From NCBI GenBank assembly GCA_035646395.1, contig DASRPK010000288.1:41498-105497 (forward strand): DNA of 64,000 nucleotides. Direction: 5' to 3'. The translations under genes and the position numbers were made by a program. This stretch comes from JABWBJ01 sp035646395 (GTDB taxonomy: Bacteria; Gemmatimonadota; Gemmatimonadetes; Gemmatimonadales; Gemmatimonadaceae). Shown here one piece after another: positions 15,336 to 24,508 of this stretch. Position 1 is the stretch's first letter. Each line of letters begins with the position of its first letter. The notes under the pieces were generated by a model, which made no database searches, had not been told where the DNA came from, and worked only from the letters and a program-made list of their open reading frames with translations.

Positions 15336-18230
15336 GTGCCGCCGAAAGCTCAGGCTGACCCTACCCGCCCCGGACACCCGACGCTTTTTCTGGTCGACGG
15401 CTACGCCCTCATTTATCGGGCGTTTTTTGCCATGCTGTCGCGGCCACTGACAACCTCGCGCGGCGAGAACACCTCTGCGGCCTGGGGCGTCGTCAACTTC
15501 CTGCAGCGGCTCAAGACGGAGCACCAGCCGGACCACATCGGATGGGTGCTCGACGCGGGAAGCTCCTTCCGAAAGGAGATATACCCCGAATACAAGGCGA
15601 CGCGGGAGAAGTTGAACGAGGAGCTGCAGGCGGACTTCGATCGCGGCCTCGATCGCATCGCCCAGCTTCTGGCTGCGTACCGCGTTCCCATCATCGCCGT
15701 CGACGGGTATGAGGCGGACGACGTCATCGGGACACTGGTCCGCCAGGGCGTGGAGCAGGGATATCAGGTCGTCGTGGTCTCGGGCGACAAGGATTTCCAG
15801 CAACTCGTTAGGTCGGGAGTCTGGCTGCTCAATCCCGGCCGCGGTGGTCCGGCACAGGTCGAAGAACACTGGGTCGGGACGCATAACGCGAACGAGCGAC
15901 TCGGCGTCGTGCCGGAACGGGTCGTGGATTACCTCGCACTTGTCGGTGATTCTTCCGACAACGTCCCCGGCGTTCCCGGCATTGGGGACAAGACCGCCCG
16001 CGAGCTGGTCAACGAGTTCGGGGATCTCGATGCGATCCTGAATGCCGCGCCCGGGATCAAGGGAAAGCGCCCGCGCGAAGCGCTGCTGGCGAACCCGGAG
16101 CGGGCGAAGTTGTCAAAAACACTCGTCACCATCCGCGACGATGTACCGGTCTCGCTCGACGCGAATGCGTTGCGAACCAGGGAATCCGATATCGCCGCGT
16201 TGCGCCCGATGCTCGTCGAGCTCGAGTTCACGACGCTGCTGCGCGACCTCGAACGCACGACGCCCCGCGCGTCGATGGAGCGATCGAAGGTCACCACGCG
16301 CGTCGTCGAGAGCCTTGATGCGCTGAAGGTGATGGTCGACGAGGCGCGTCATGCCGGCCACTTTGCGCTGCGCACCATGACGATGCCTGAGCCGGTCACG
16401 GCCCCGCGGACCGATTCACTGCGCGCACGGCTGATTGGGCTGGCGGTGAGCATCAAGGCGGGAGAATGCTGGTATCTGCCTTTCGCCCACCGTCCATCGC
16501 GACCGGAGCAGACCGACCTGCTCGGCGCCGTCCCGGCGCGACCGGCAACGAAATCGAAGACCCAGGTGCCTGCCAGCATTGCCGCGCAACTGCTGGCCGA
16601 AGGTGCGCCGGATCCCGTCAACCTTGCGCCGCTGACGGATCCGGCGCTCGAGCCCCTGCGGGCACTGCTGGACGATCCGGCGGTGGCAAAAACGGCGCAT
16701 AACGCGAAGTTCGACTCGGCGGTGCTGCAGCGTGCCGGCGTTAGGCTCGAAGGCCTTGCGTTCGACACCATGCTGGCCAGTTACGTGCTCGATCCCGGGC
16801 GCCGCTCGCACAGCATCGATTTGCTGTCCGTCGAATTCCTTGGCCATTCCCTCGCGAGCCTGGAAGCGCTGGTCGGCAAGGGGAAAGACGAGGTGCCGAT
16901 GGATGTGGCCCCCGTCTCGTGCGTCGCCGAATTCGCCGGTGGCGAAGCAGAGGCGTCGTTGCGACTGCGCGAGATCTTCGAGGCACAACTGACGCTGCAC
17001 GGCCAGCGCAACCTGCTCACGGATATCGAGATCCCCCTCTCGCGGGTCCTTGGTGACATGGAACGGGCCGGCGTGTGCATCGACATCGACTGGTTCCGCT
17101 CTCTGCAGACCCGGTTCCGCGCGGAACGGGAACGCATCGAGCGTGAGATCTATGCGGCGGCGGGAAGTGAGTTCAACATCAACTCGAACCAGCAGCTCCG
17201 TGTTGTGCTCTTCGACCAGCTCGGATTGCCGGTGTTGAAGCGAACGCCAACCGGACCCTCGACCGACGCGAGCGTGCTGCAGGAGCTGGCCGAAGAAGGC
17301 CACCAGCTTCCGATCCTGCTGATGGACTACCGCGAGATTTCCAAGCTCGAATCGACCTACCTCGACACGTTGCCCGAACTGGTGCATCCCGATGACGGCC
17401 GGCTGCACACGTCGTTCAACCAGACCGTGGCCGCGACCGGCCGACTGTCATCGAGTGACCCCAACCTGCAGAACATTCCGATTCGACGGGAACTGGGACG
17501 GGACATCCGCCGCGGGTTCGTCGCGCAGTCGGGATGGCGGTTCCTGGTGGCGGACTACTCGCAGATCGAGTTGCGGCTGCTGGCGCACCTTTCCAGCGAC
17601 CCGGCCTTCCTGTCCGCGTTTCGGTCTGGCGGGGACATTCACCGCCAGACGGCGGCAATCATCTTTGGCGTCGACCTGAAGGACGTGACGAGTGAGATGC
17701 GCTCACGCGCCAAGACGATCAACTTCGCGACGATTTACGGCCAGGGCGCCAATGCGCTCGCGCGACAGCTGCGCATCACGCACGCCGAGGCGAAGGCGTT
17801 CATCGAGACGTATTTCACGCGGTTCGGTGGCGTCCGGGCGTACCTGGACTCGCAGGTCGCGTACGCGCGCGAGAACGGCTACGTCGAAACGATCTTTCAC
17901 CGTCGCCGCTACATCCCCGAACTGCGCGATCGCAACTTCAACATTCGCGCCTTTGGGGAGCGGGTGGCCACAAACGCCCCGATCCAGGGATCGGCGGCGG
18001 ACCTGATCAAGGTCGCGATGATCCGCATTCACGACGCGCTGCGGCGCGATGGCCTCGAGGCCCGGATGCTGCTCCAGGTCCACGATGAACTGGTGCTGGA
18101 GGCCCCACCTAACGAGGCAGACGCCGTGAGCGGTATCGTTCGCGATGCCATGGAGCAGGCCGCCGACCTGTCCGTGCCGCTGGTGGTGGACCTCGGCATC
18201 GGGAACAACTGGCTCGAAGCGAAGGCCTGA
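15336..18230 (+). CDS. polA: DNA polymerase I, proofreading residues altered
   Basis: A 964-aa repair and Okazaki-processing polymerase starting at GTG 15336. The 5'-3' exonuclease domain (about 1-300) contains YEADDVIG and GDSSDNVPGVPGIG. The polymerase domain has motif A DYSQIELR (about 740), motif B RSRAKTINFATIYG (about 790) and motif C QVHDEL (about 914). In the middle 3'-5' exonuclease-like domain the DxE of motif I is missing (HFALRTMT near residue 342) and HNAKFD (455-460) is kept. The Y-x3-D of motif III is F-x3-E (EFAGGEAE near 533). Proofreading is therefore probably lost, as in Taq polymerase. Confidence 0.97.
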   Translation: MPPKAQADPTRPGHPTLFLVDGYALIYRAFFAMLSRPLTTSRGENTSAAWGVVNFLQRLKTEHQPDHIGWVLDAGSSFRKEIYPEYKATREKLNEELQADFDRGLDRIAQLLAAYRVPIIAVDGYEADDVIGTLVRQGVEQGYQVVVVSGDKDFQQLVRSGVWLLNPGRGGPAQVEEHWVGTHNANERLGVVPERVVDYLALVGDSSDNVPGVPGIGDKTARELVNEFGDLDAILNAAPGIKGKRPREALLANPERAKLSKTLVTIRDDVPVSLDANALRTRESDIAALRPMLVELEFTTLLRDLERTTPRASMERSKVTTRVVESLDALKVMVDEARHAGHFALRTMTMPEPVTAPRTDSLRARLIGLAVSIKAGECWYLPFAHRPSRPEQTDLLGAVPARPATKSKTQVPASIAAQLLAEGAPDPVNLAPLTDPALEPLRALLDDPAVAKTAHNAKFDSAVLQRAGVRLEGLAFDTMLASYVLDPGRRSHSIDLLSVEFLGHSLASLEALVGKGKDEVPMDVAPVSCVAEFAGGEAEASLRLREIFEAQLTLHGQRNLLTDIEIPLSRVLGDMERAGVCIDIDWFRSLQTRFRAERERIEREIYAAAGSEFNINSNQQLRVVLFDQLGLPVLKRTPTGPSTDASVLQELAEEGHQLPILLMDYREISKLESTYLDTLPELVHPDDGRLHTSFNQTVAATGRLSSSDPNLQNIPIRRELGRDIRRGFVAQSGWRFLVADYSQIELRLLAHLSSDPAFLSAFRSGGDIHRQTAAIIFGVDLKDVTSEMRSRAKTINFATIYGQGANALARQLRITHAEAKAFIETYFTRFGGVRAYLDSQVAYARENGYVETIFHRRRYIPELRDRNFNIRAFGERVATNAPIQGSAADLIKVAMIRIHDALRRDGLEARMLLQVHDELVLEAPPNEADAVSGIVRDAMEQAADLSVPLVVDLGIGNNWLEAKA

Positions 18231-18233
18231 TCC

Positions 18234-18262
18234 CGTTATGCAGCGGTGTCGTTATGCAGCGG
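18234..18262. repeat. 13-bp tandem direct repeat after polA
   Basis: cgttatgcagcgg occurs at 18234-18246 and again at 18250-18262. The rest of the 253-bp gap before the pilin gene (18231-18483) has no gene or clear promoter that I can support. Confidence 0.5.
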
Positions 18263-18483
18263 GACGGTTTCGTTCCGCCGCGGGCGCTCTCGCAAGCTGC
18301 GGCGGTTGTCGCGAATTCCCGGCGTCGAGGTGCACAGGCCTCGCGTGGTAAGTCGTTGTCTCCGAGGCGCTTGACAGCCGGCATCGCCTACGGCACCGCT
18401 GTTGCATGGGAAGCACGGGTGACGCCACTCATTGCGAGTGCGTCGGTACCAGGAACCTTCCTCCCAGTAAGGCCGACATCGTT

Positions 18484-18867
18484 ATGCGACGCACTAGCCG
18501 CGGGTTCACATTGATCGAGCTGCTGATCGTGGTCGTGATCATCGGCGTGCTCGCGGCAATTGCCATCCCCAAGTTCCAGTCGACGAAGGGGAAGGCAAAC
18601 GCCGCCACGCTGAAGTCCGACCTGCGCAATCTGGCGACGGCGCAGGAAGCGTATTTCTACGAGCACCTCGCCTATACCACGAACACCGCGTCGCTGAACG
18701 TGTCGCTCAGCACCGGGGTCACGATCACGTGGGGAACTGTGGGGACCACCGGGTGGTCCGCGAAGCTCACCCACCCACTGGCCTATCCCATCGAGTGCGC
18801 GATGTTCATGGGTGCGGTTCCCGCGCTGGCGCCGGCCACGGTCGAAGGTCAGCTCGTCTGCCAGTAA
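18484..18867 (+). CDS. Type IV pilin / pseudopilin-like protein
   Basis: A 127-aa prepilin from ATG 18484. A short basic leader MRRTSRG ends in Gly7, followed by FTLIELLIVVVIIGVLAAIA, the class III signal with Phe at +1 and Glu at +5. The globular part is short and ends in CQ. It should be cleaved and methylated by PilD and assembled into a type IV pilus or type II-like pseudopilus. No pilus machinery genes are nearby, so pilin versus pseudopilin cannot be decided. Confidence 0.9.
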   Translation: MRRTSRGFTLIELLIVVVIIGVLAAIAIPKFQSTKGKANAATLKSDLRNLATAQEAYFYEHLAYTTNTASLNVSLSTGVTITWGTVGTTGWSAKLTHPLAYPIECAMFMGAVPALAPATVEGQLVCQ

Positions 18868-18888
18868 GCGCCGTGCTATTGTGGGGCA

Positions 18889-19191
18889 ATGCCCCGCGAT
18901 ACCGCAGCTGACGCAGTCCCCAGGGAATTCACCCGCCGCCGTGACGGCATGATCCACGCGATGGACGGCGGGTTATGGCTGCATCGGCACGTCTGGTTCG
19001 GACGGCCCATGGCTCATCTCGTCTCCACGAGCCGCGAGCGCCTGATCGCCTACGGCCGGCGCGTCGGGCTGCCTGACGAGAGACTCCAGTGGAAGCCACT
19101 GCGTGACCCGCGAACCGGCGAGCGCCGCCCCGCCTGGCACTGGGATCTCGCCGGGCCATTCCTTCCGCCAAGGGACTCGTCAGGCGGATGA
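18889..19191 (+). CDS. Small protein, DUF4031-like
   Basis: About 100 aa (ATG 18889; alternative ATG 18949). The part from GRPMAHLVSTSRERLIAYGR through VGLPDERLQ to AWHWDL resembles DUF4031 proteins, which share a [WH]AHL[VI]S segment, an LxxFAxxxGLP helix and a C-terminal H-[YW]-D-[LV]. The match is by eye. No signal peptide. Function unknown. It lies 21 bp after the pilin gene and is convergent with the next transporter. Confidence 0.5.
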   Translation: MPRDTAADAVPREFTRRRDGMIHAMDGGLWLHRHVWFGRPMAHLVSTSRERLIAYGRRVGLPDERLQWKPLRDPRTGERRPAWHWDLAGPFLPPRDSSGG

Positions 19192-19198
19192 CGCACCG

Positions 19199-20569
19199 CT
19201 AGTCTGCCGGCGCCAGGCGCACTCCCGCTTCCGCGTCCCGCGCCGCCTTGCGTCCCTTCTCCACGTCGACGAAGGCCAGCACGGCCGCGCCGACGATGAA
19301 GAACACCACGACCGAAAGAATCGCATTGCGACTGCTGCCGGTGAGAGCGATGGTCACCGAAAACAGCAGCGGACCGAAGATGCTCGAGAACTTTTCGAAG
19401 ACGCTGTAGAAACCGAAGAACTCGCCCGACTTGTGGGCAGGGATCAGCGTGGCGAAGAGCGAGCGGCTGAGCGCCTGAGTGCCACCCTGCACCATCCCAA
19501 CCAATCCGGCAAGAATGAAGAAGTGCGCCGCCGTGGTCATGAAGTAGCCGATGATGCTGATGACCGTGTACGCCAGCAGGCCAAGGAACACCGATCGCTT
19601 GGCCCCGATGCGCGTCGCCAAAGCGCCAAAGAGAAACGCGAACGGAACGCCAACGAACTGCACCATCAGCACGGCCGTAATCAGCGCCGACTGTCCGATG
19701 CCGATTTCCGTGCCGTACGCCGTCGCCATCTTGATGATGGTCTGGATGCCGTCGTTATAGATGAGAAAGGCCAGCAGCATCAGGAATGCCTGACGAAATC
19801 CCATCAGTTGTTTCATCGTCTCGCCCAGACGCGAGAACGCCGTCGCGAGTACCGAGCCGCGTCCCGGCTCATCCTGCTCGAGCGTCCGCGGTGGTTCCGG
19901 CACGCGACGGAAGAGTGGAATCGCGAACACGATCCACCAGACCGCGACGGACACGAATGCGAGCCTGGCCGGCAATGAGGCTGCCTGGTCAGATAACCCT
20001 TCGCCTGATGGCAATCCAAACAGTGCGGGCTGCTGGATCCACGCGAGATTGACCGCGAGCAGCAAGCCGCCGCCGATGTATCCCATCGCGTACCCGGCCG
20101 ACGATACGCGGTCGATTTCAGACTGCTTGGCGATATGCGGAAGGAGAGCTTCGTAAAAGACGACGCTGGCGGTGGCCCCCATGATGGCGATCACGAACAA
20201 CGTCGACGCCAGCGTCAAATCCCCGCGCTTGATGAAGAACATCCCGGCCGTTGCGGCGGCGCCAACCAGCATCGAGCCCGCCAGCATCCGCTTCTTCGCG
20301 GCGGCGTAATCCGACACAGCCCCAAGCACGGGAGAAATCAACGCGACGAGGATGGCGGCGATGGTATTGGCCGTCGCTAACGCCTGCGTGCCGCGCGACT
20401 CCGGCAGCCCCGCTGCGGCAACGCGTACGAAGAAGATCGGGAACACCGCCGTCAGCACGACCGCCTGGAGCGCCGAAACGGCCCAGTCATACATCGCCCA
20501 CGCGCGCAATTCCGGCCGTCCCAGGCCGAGTCGGTCGAGCCACGACCTCGCTGCTGGTGTCGCCGTCAC
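19199..20569 (-). CDS. MFS transporter, UMF1/Atg22-like family
   Basis: A 456-aa membrane protein with 11-12 hydrophobic helices. The start region ELRAWAMYDWAVSALQAVVL and the segments LISPVLGAVSDYAAAKKRML and FYEALLPHIAKQSEIDRVSS are typical of the unknown-major-facilitator family 1 (related to fungal Atg22 vacuolar effluxers). Substrate unknown; amino acid efflux has been proposed for Atg22 only. Inner membrane. Confidence 0.88.
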   Translation of the reverse strand: MTATPAARSWLDRLGLGRPELRAWAMYDWAVSALQAVVLTAVFPIFFVRVAAAGLPESRGTQALATANTIAAILVALISPVLGAVSDYAAAKKRMLAGSMLVGAAATAGMFFIKRGDLTLASTLFVIAIMGATASVVFYEALLPHIAKQSEIDRVSSAGYAMGYIGGGLLLAVNLAWIQQPALFGLPSGEGLSDQAASLPARLAFVSVAVWWIVFAIPLFRRVPEPPRTLEQDEPGRGSVLATAFSRLGETMKQLMGFRQAFLMLLAFLIYNDGIQTIIKMATAYGTEIGIGQSALITAVLMVQFVGVPFAFLFGALATRIGAKRSVFLGLLAYTVISIIGYFMTTAAHFFILAGLVGMVQGGTQALSRSLFATLIPAHKSGEFFGFYSVFEKFSSIFGPLLFSVTIALTGSSRNAILSVVVFFIVGAAVLAFVDVEKGRKAARDAEAGVRLAPAD

Positions 20570-20646
20570 GCCATCCTCCCTGGTGAGGTGTCGTTGCTGC
20601 CTAGCGAGTCTGTTGACGCGCGCCCCAGGCCCACCAGATTACGCGC

Positions 20647-21552
20647 ATGTCTCCGGCCTGGCGCACTTATGCACTCCTGCTGCTTGTCGCCTGCGGCGGC
20701 GATCGCGCGCCCGGCAAGGATACGGTGCTGGTCGACGAGTTGCCACCGGAGGATCCATCACTGCCGGCGCGCGTCTCCACCTGGAATCGTTCCGCGGGCG
20801 ATTTCTTCGCGGTCCGATCCGAGAACGGCACCCAGTCGTACATCGTGAACCCTGCGTACGGCGACGCACAGGCGCTCGATACCCTGACCGCTGCCGAATG
20901 GAACGTGGAAGGGAGTTCACTCGTTCTCCTCGATGGAGCACAGATCGTCGGAACCGGGCGCATCACAGATTTCCACTACGATTCCACCTGTGCTGGATGG
21001 CCGACGGCGACACTTGTATCTGAAACGGCGCCGTCCGCGCCGTGGCGCGTCGCGTTTCCTGAAGGCAGAGTCGAGGGACTGCCGTTCGATTCGCTGCCGG
21101 CACTCACGTCCGCTGATTCCGCCGAACGCGCGCGGAGCGGAGCGCTGGCCGCGTCGCGGCTGCCTGACGATACCCTCTCCGCATTCCGCGGGCGTCCGTT
21201 TGCCGTTCGTCAGGCACATCGCGTCACGATTGCCGCCGACACCATCGTGACGGTGTTCGAAGTGGTGCGGCTCGTCGCGCAGGAAGCGAACCCGCTGCAG
21301 GAACAGCTGTTCATCGTCACCGAGGAGGGTCCCGGACGGGAGCCCGCTGGCGTCTTCCACCGCCGCGAAGTGGGCGCCGAAGAAAAGATGGGCTCCGTCG
21401 AGCTCCTCGGCCCCGTGCGTGTCCGCTCGAGCGGAAGGATCGCGTTACTCGTTCGACGCGAACGGGAATCCGGACTCACCTTCGAATGGATCGAGCGGAC
21501 GCCGCGCGGAGCGTGGGTCATCCGTTGGCGCAGCGCGACCGATAGTTGTTAG
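20647..21552 (+). CDS. Predicted lipoprotein of unknown function
   Basis: A 301-aa protein with a short lipoprotein signal (MSPAWRTYALLLLVAC, Cys16) and no domain I recognise. The mature part is mixed beta-rich with a short central helical segment (SADSAERARSGALAAS). The stop is followed by gggtggcgcccaccc (about 21551), a small hairpin that may end the transcript. Expected in the envelope. Confidence 0.65.
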   Translation: MSPAWRTYALLLLVACGGDRAPGKDTVLVDELPPEDPSLPARVSTWNRSAGDFFAVRSENGTQSYIVNPAYGDAQALDTLTAAEWNVEGSSLVLLDGAQIVGTGRITDFHYDSTCAGWPTATLVSETAPSAPWRVAFPEGRVEGLPFDSLPALTSADSAERARSGALAASRLPDDTLSAFRGRPFAVRQAHRVTIAADTIVTVFEVVRLVAQEANPLQEQLFIVTEEGPGREPAGVFHRREVGAEEKMGSVELLGPVRVRSSGRIALLVRRERESGLTFEWIERTPRGAWVIRWRSATDSC

Positions 21553-21627
21553 GGTGGCGCCCACCCCAAGCCACGCCGGCTGCTGCGCGCGACCGGATGG
21601 CGCGGTCACGACACGCGCCGGCTCACG

Positions 21628-22815
21628 TTAGGCACGGCGGCGGTCCAGCAGCCGGGCCATCGCCAGGATCCCGAGCAGCGGCCCGATGGCCAGCGGCACG
21701 TAGGCGAGCTCCCACCCCCACCGCGCGGCCCACTCCGGGACGAGATGAATCGTCAGCATGGTCAGCAGGAATCCCGACGCCGTCTGCACGGTGAGCGCCG
21801 TGCCCACGTATGCACGCGGGGCAACCTCCGCCACACACGCCGAAAACTGCGCCGAATCCGCGACCACCGACACGCCCCAGACGACGGCGACAGCAATCGT
21901 TAGGCTGTAGGACCACGAGGAGACCGGGCCGATGGCGAGGGCGCAGGCGCCGCTGATGGCCATGGCGATGATCGTGACCCGGGCCCGGCCGATCTGGTCG
22001 GCCCGGATCCCCGCGAGCACGCAGCCGATGCCACCGGCCGCAATGACCAGGAAGGCGTTCAGCGGTGCCCACATGGCCGCGATGTCATGACGGCGTCCGG
22101 CGTCGGCCAGGAACAGGCCGATCGTGCTCCACATCGCGAACAGTTCCCACATGTGACCGAGATAGCCCGCCGTAGCCAACCGCACCTTCCGCTCTCCCAG
22201 CACCCGGCCGACGGCACGAGGGTCGAAAGGCGAAGAGGGCGCCTGGTATGGGCCCTCGCGCACCGCGGTCGCGAAAATAATCCCGCCCAGCGCGGCACTG
22301 ATCGCGGCCATCAACACGACCGGACGCCACTCGGCGATGTCCCAGGTCGCACGGAGCAGATGCGGCGCCGCCGATCCAACCGACACCGCGCCCACCAGGA
22401 TCCCGATCGCAGTACCGCGATGCCGGTCCGTCCAGCCCGCCGCGATCTTCATGCCTGGCGGATATACGCAGGCGAGCGACGCGCCGGTCAGGAGCCGCAT
22501 TGCGATCGACTGCGAACCATTGAGTGGAAACAGCGCGATCGCTGCGGTACTCGCAGCCGCCAGCAGCGCAGAGACCGCGGCCAGGTGGCGCGGCCGGTAG
22601 CGGTCACTCAACACCAGAACAGCGCTCGTTAGGCTCCCCAGTACGAAGCCCAGCTGGACAGCGAGCGTGAGCCAGCTGACCGCTGCGCTGCTGAGCGACA
22701 GCTCGCGGGCCATCGGCTCGGCGACCACGGTCGCGGCGAACCAGGGGGCCATCGCCAGGACGATGGCGACCGATAACACGCCGAGCTGCACGCGAACCTC
22801 GGTGCGGTCGATCAC
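21628..22815 (-). CDS. MFS transporter, unknown substrate
   Basis: A 395-aa protein with about 12 hydrophobic segments. The loop between helices 2 and 3 reads SDRYRPRHLAAVS and is the usual D-R-x-x-x-R MFS signature. The second-half equivalent is IRADQIGRARVTI. Probably a 12-helix proton-coupled permease in the inner membrane. Three GTTAGGC heptamers occur, two inside the gene and one at its stop codon. Confidence 0.85.
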   Translation of the reverse strand: MIDRTEVRVQLGVLSVAIVLAMAPWFAATVVAEPMARELSLSSAAVSWLTLAVQLGFVLGSLTSAVLVLSDRYRPRHLAAVSALLAAASTAAIALFPLNGSQSIAMRLLTGASLACVYPPGMKIAAGWTDRHRGTAIGILVGAVSVGSAAPHLLRATWDIAEWRPVVLMAAISAALGGIIFATAVREGPYQAPSSPFDPRAVGRVLGERKVRLATAGYLGHMWELFAMWSTIGLFLADAGRRHDIAAMWAPLNAFLVIAAGGIGCVLAGIRADQIGRARVTIIAMAISGACALAIGPVSSWSYSLTIAVAVVWGVSVVADSAQFSACVAEVAPRAYVGTALTVQTASGFLLTMLTIHLVPEWAARWGWELAYVPLAIGPLLGILAMARLLDRRRA

Positions 22816-22906
22816 GCGGCCCCCGACATGGCGCGCCCCACGCTGGCACGATCCCGCGGGACGCTCACGCGGCCATCGAGCACCACGAGCGCCGCCGGCA
22901 AAGACG

Positions 22907-23683
22907 TCACAAGCCGGTGGGCGCGCTCACAAAACTCCAGGGAAGACCTGTCTCCGAGCCGATCCGTTCGGCGAGTGCGGTCACGCCTAACGTTTCGGTC
23001 GCGTAATGGCCGGCGTAAATGACGACGATGCGCCGCTCCGGTGCCTCGACCGCCGTATGATGCGGCCCTTCCCCCGTGATGAGCGTGTCGATATTCGCCG
23101 CCTCGGCTTCACGCAGGCTGTCCATCGAGGCGCCGGCACCGGTGCAGATCGCCCAGCGACGGGTCTGGTGTCCCCGTGGAATCTCGCTCGCGCGCGCACG
23201 CCCCTGGTGCCGCCGTGCAAACGAGTCTGCGACCGAAAGCATCGCGTCCGTGGGCATGTCCGAATCCCCCGCAACTCCGATCGGCACCCCTTGGTACGTG
23301 GCGAACGAACGCGAGGGGGTCAATCCCAGCGCGCGGGCAAGGAGCGTGTTGTTCCCGAATTCCGGATGGGCGTCGAGCGGCAGGTGTGACGAATACACCG
23401 CGATGTCGTGCTCGAACAGCTGGCGGTATCGCGTGTGCAGGCCGCCAACAATTGGTTGCGCGCCGCCCCAGAAGAGGCCGTGGTGGACAAGGAGAAAATT
23501 CGCGCCCGCAGCGACCGCGCCCTGGATCGCGCGCTGTGACGCGTCGACTGCGGCCGCGATGCCTCGTACCGGCGCTGTCGAATCGAACTGCAAGCCATTT
23601 ACCGCGCCCGGATAGTCCGGGTGACCGGCGACGTTCAGCAGCCGGTCGATCCGTAGCGCCAGGTCACGGGCAGTTACTGTCAC
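22907..23683 (-). CDS. Nif3-like dinuclear metal-center protein (YbgI/YqfO family)
   Basis: 258 aa from a GTG at 23681-23683 (MTVTARDLALRIDRLLNV). Metal-ligand motifs of the Nif3/DUF34 family are visible: NGLQFDS, NFLLVHHGLFWGG, AVYSSHLPLDAHPEFGNN, and near the end the ligand-bearing segment TGEGPHH. Members form hexameric toroids with two metals per subunit. GTP cyclohydrolase I-like and RNA-related roles have been proposed but the physiological reaction is unsettled. Cytoplasmic. Confidence 0.9.
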   Translation of the reverse strand: MTVTARDLALRIDRLLNVAGHPDYPGAVNGLQFDSTAPVRGIAAAVDASQRAIQGAVAAGANFLLVHHGLFWGGAQPIVGGLHTRYRQLFEHDIAVYSSHLPLDAHPEFGNNTLLARALGLTPSRSFATYQGVPIGVAGDSDMPTDAMLSVADSFARRHQGRARASEIPRGHQTRRWAICTGAGASMDSLREAEAANIDTLITGEGPHHTAVEAPERRIVVIYAGHYATETLGVTALAERIGSETGLPWSFVSAPTGL

Positions 23684-23988
23684 GAGCGCAGCGTGGTCCA
23701 GAGGACCGATGACCACCAGTGCCAAACGGTCATGTCCTTGCACAAGCTGTCCATTTGTAGTTGCGCGTTCGCACTGAGGCGCTGCCGCCCTGACGTCAGC
23801 AGCGCGACCTTGAACTTTCCGTCGCGCTTCGTCGGGGTCTCTCCGGCACCGGCACCGCCGAAAGCCAACGCCAACCGTGTTGAGGAAAAACTTCCACGCA
23901 CGTGGAGAAATCCCCGTTGTGTTGCGAGACCGGCAGTTGTGATGTGCGGGAGAACTCGCGAGTCCTCCACATCATGTGGAAAGGACTG
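23684..23988. other. Gene-free gap with inverted repeats
   Basis: No coding signal that I trust. Two inverted repeats are visible: tccacg-ca-cgtgga around 23890-23905, and agtcctccacat-c-atgtggaaaggact around 23959-23987, a 12-bp stem with a 2-nt bulge. The second sits just past the bactofilin stop and could be its terminator, though no T tract follows. Confidence 0.4.
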
Positions 23989-24471
23989 TTAGTCAGCTCC
24001 CCCTGCATTTCGCAATGGGGTGACTGGCGTCGAGACGCCCTTGGCGCCCGCCATGTCCATGCGAACGTTTCCGTTCAGCAAGCCGCCTTCGAAGACCACG
24101 ATGCTGCGTGTGTGCACGTCGCCTTCGATGACGGAATTGGCCTGGATTTCGACGCGTTCCGTCGCCGTCACGGTCCCGACAACTCGACCGCCGAGGATGA
24201 CCTCTTCGGCCTGCACGTCGCCCTGGATCACGCCCGAACGACCGAGCATCACTTGGCGCGCGCCGCGGATCGAGCCTTGGACTGTGCCTTCGATCTTCAG
24301 GATGCCGGATGTTTCCACGTCTCCGACAATCTTCATTCCGGGTGCGATCACTGAGGTACCTCCACCTTCTGCGGTAGTCGGCGGTGAATCGAGCCGAACC
24401 GGCGGACGCTCTGGGGCTGCGGGACGGTCGGGACGGTCGGGAGTGTTGGGCGGTTGCTTGAAAATGGACAT
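23989..24471 (-). CDS. Bactofilin (polymer-forming cytoskeletal protein)
   Basis: 160 aa from an ATG at 24469-24471 with GGGAGAAC upstream. After a Pro-rich disordered N-terminus (about residues 1-40) comes the bactofilin beta-helix: GTSVIAPGMKIVGDVETSGI, GTVQGSIRGARQVMLGRSGV, QGDVQAEEVILGGRVVG. Bactofilins polymerise without nucleotide and act as scaffolds in cell shape, pole organisation or chromosome positioning. Its position directly after parB, 38 bp downstream, echoes the known ParAB-bactofilin link in Myxococcus. Confidence 0.92.
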   Translation of the reverse strand: MSIFKQPPNTPDRPDRPAAPERPPVRLDSPPTTAEGGGTSVIAPGMKIVGDVETSGILKIEGTVQGSIRGARQVMLGRSGVIQGDVQAEEVILGGRVVGTVTATERVEIQANSVIEGDVHTRSIVVFEGGLLNGNVRMDMAGAKGVSTPVTPLRNAGGAD

Positions 24472-24508
24472 TTCGTGTTCTCCCGGCTGGGTGATCGGAG
24501 GATGAGAG

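Noticed and set aside
18380..18483. Possible c-di-GMP (GEMM) riboswitch upstream of the pilin gene
   Set aside because: Hairpin-forming bases are present, but the conserved GEMM GGCAAACC and GACGCAAAGC blocks are missing.
23680..24008. Frames of 70-96 codons between the Nif3-like and bactofilin genes
   Set aside because: Composition is not protein-like, there is no ribosome site, and one overlaps the bactofilin stop.
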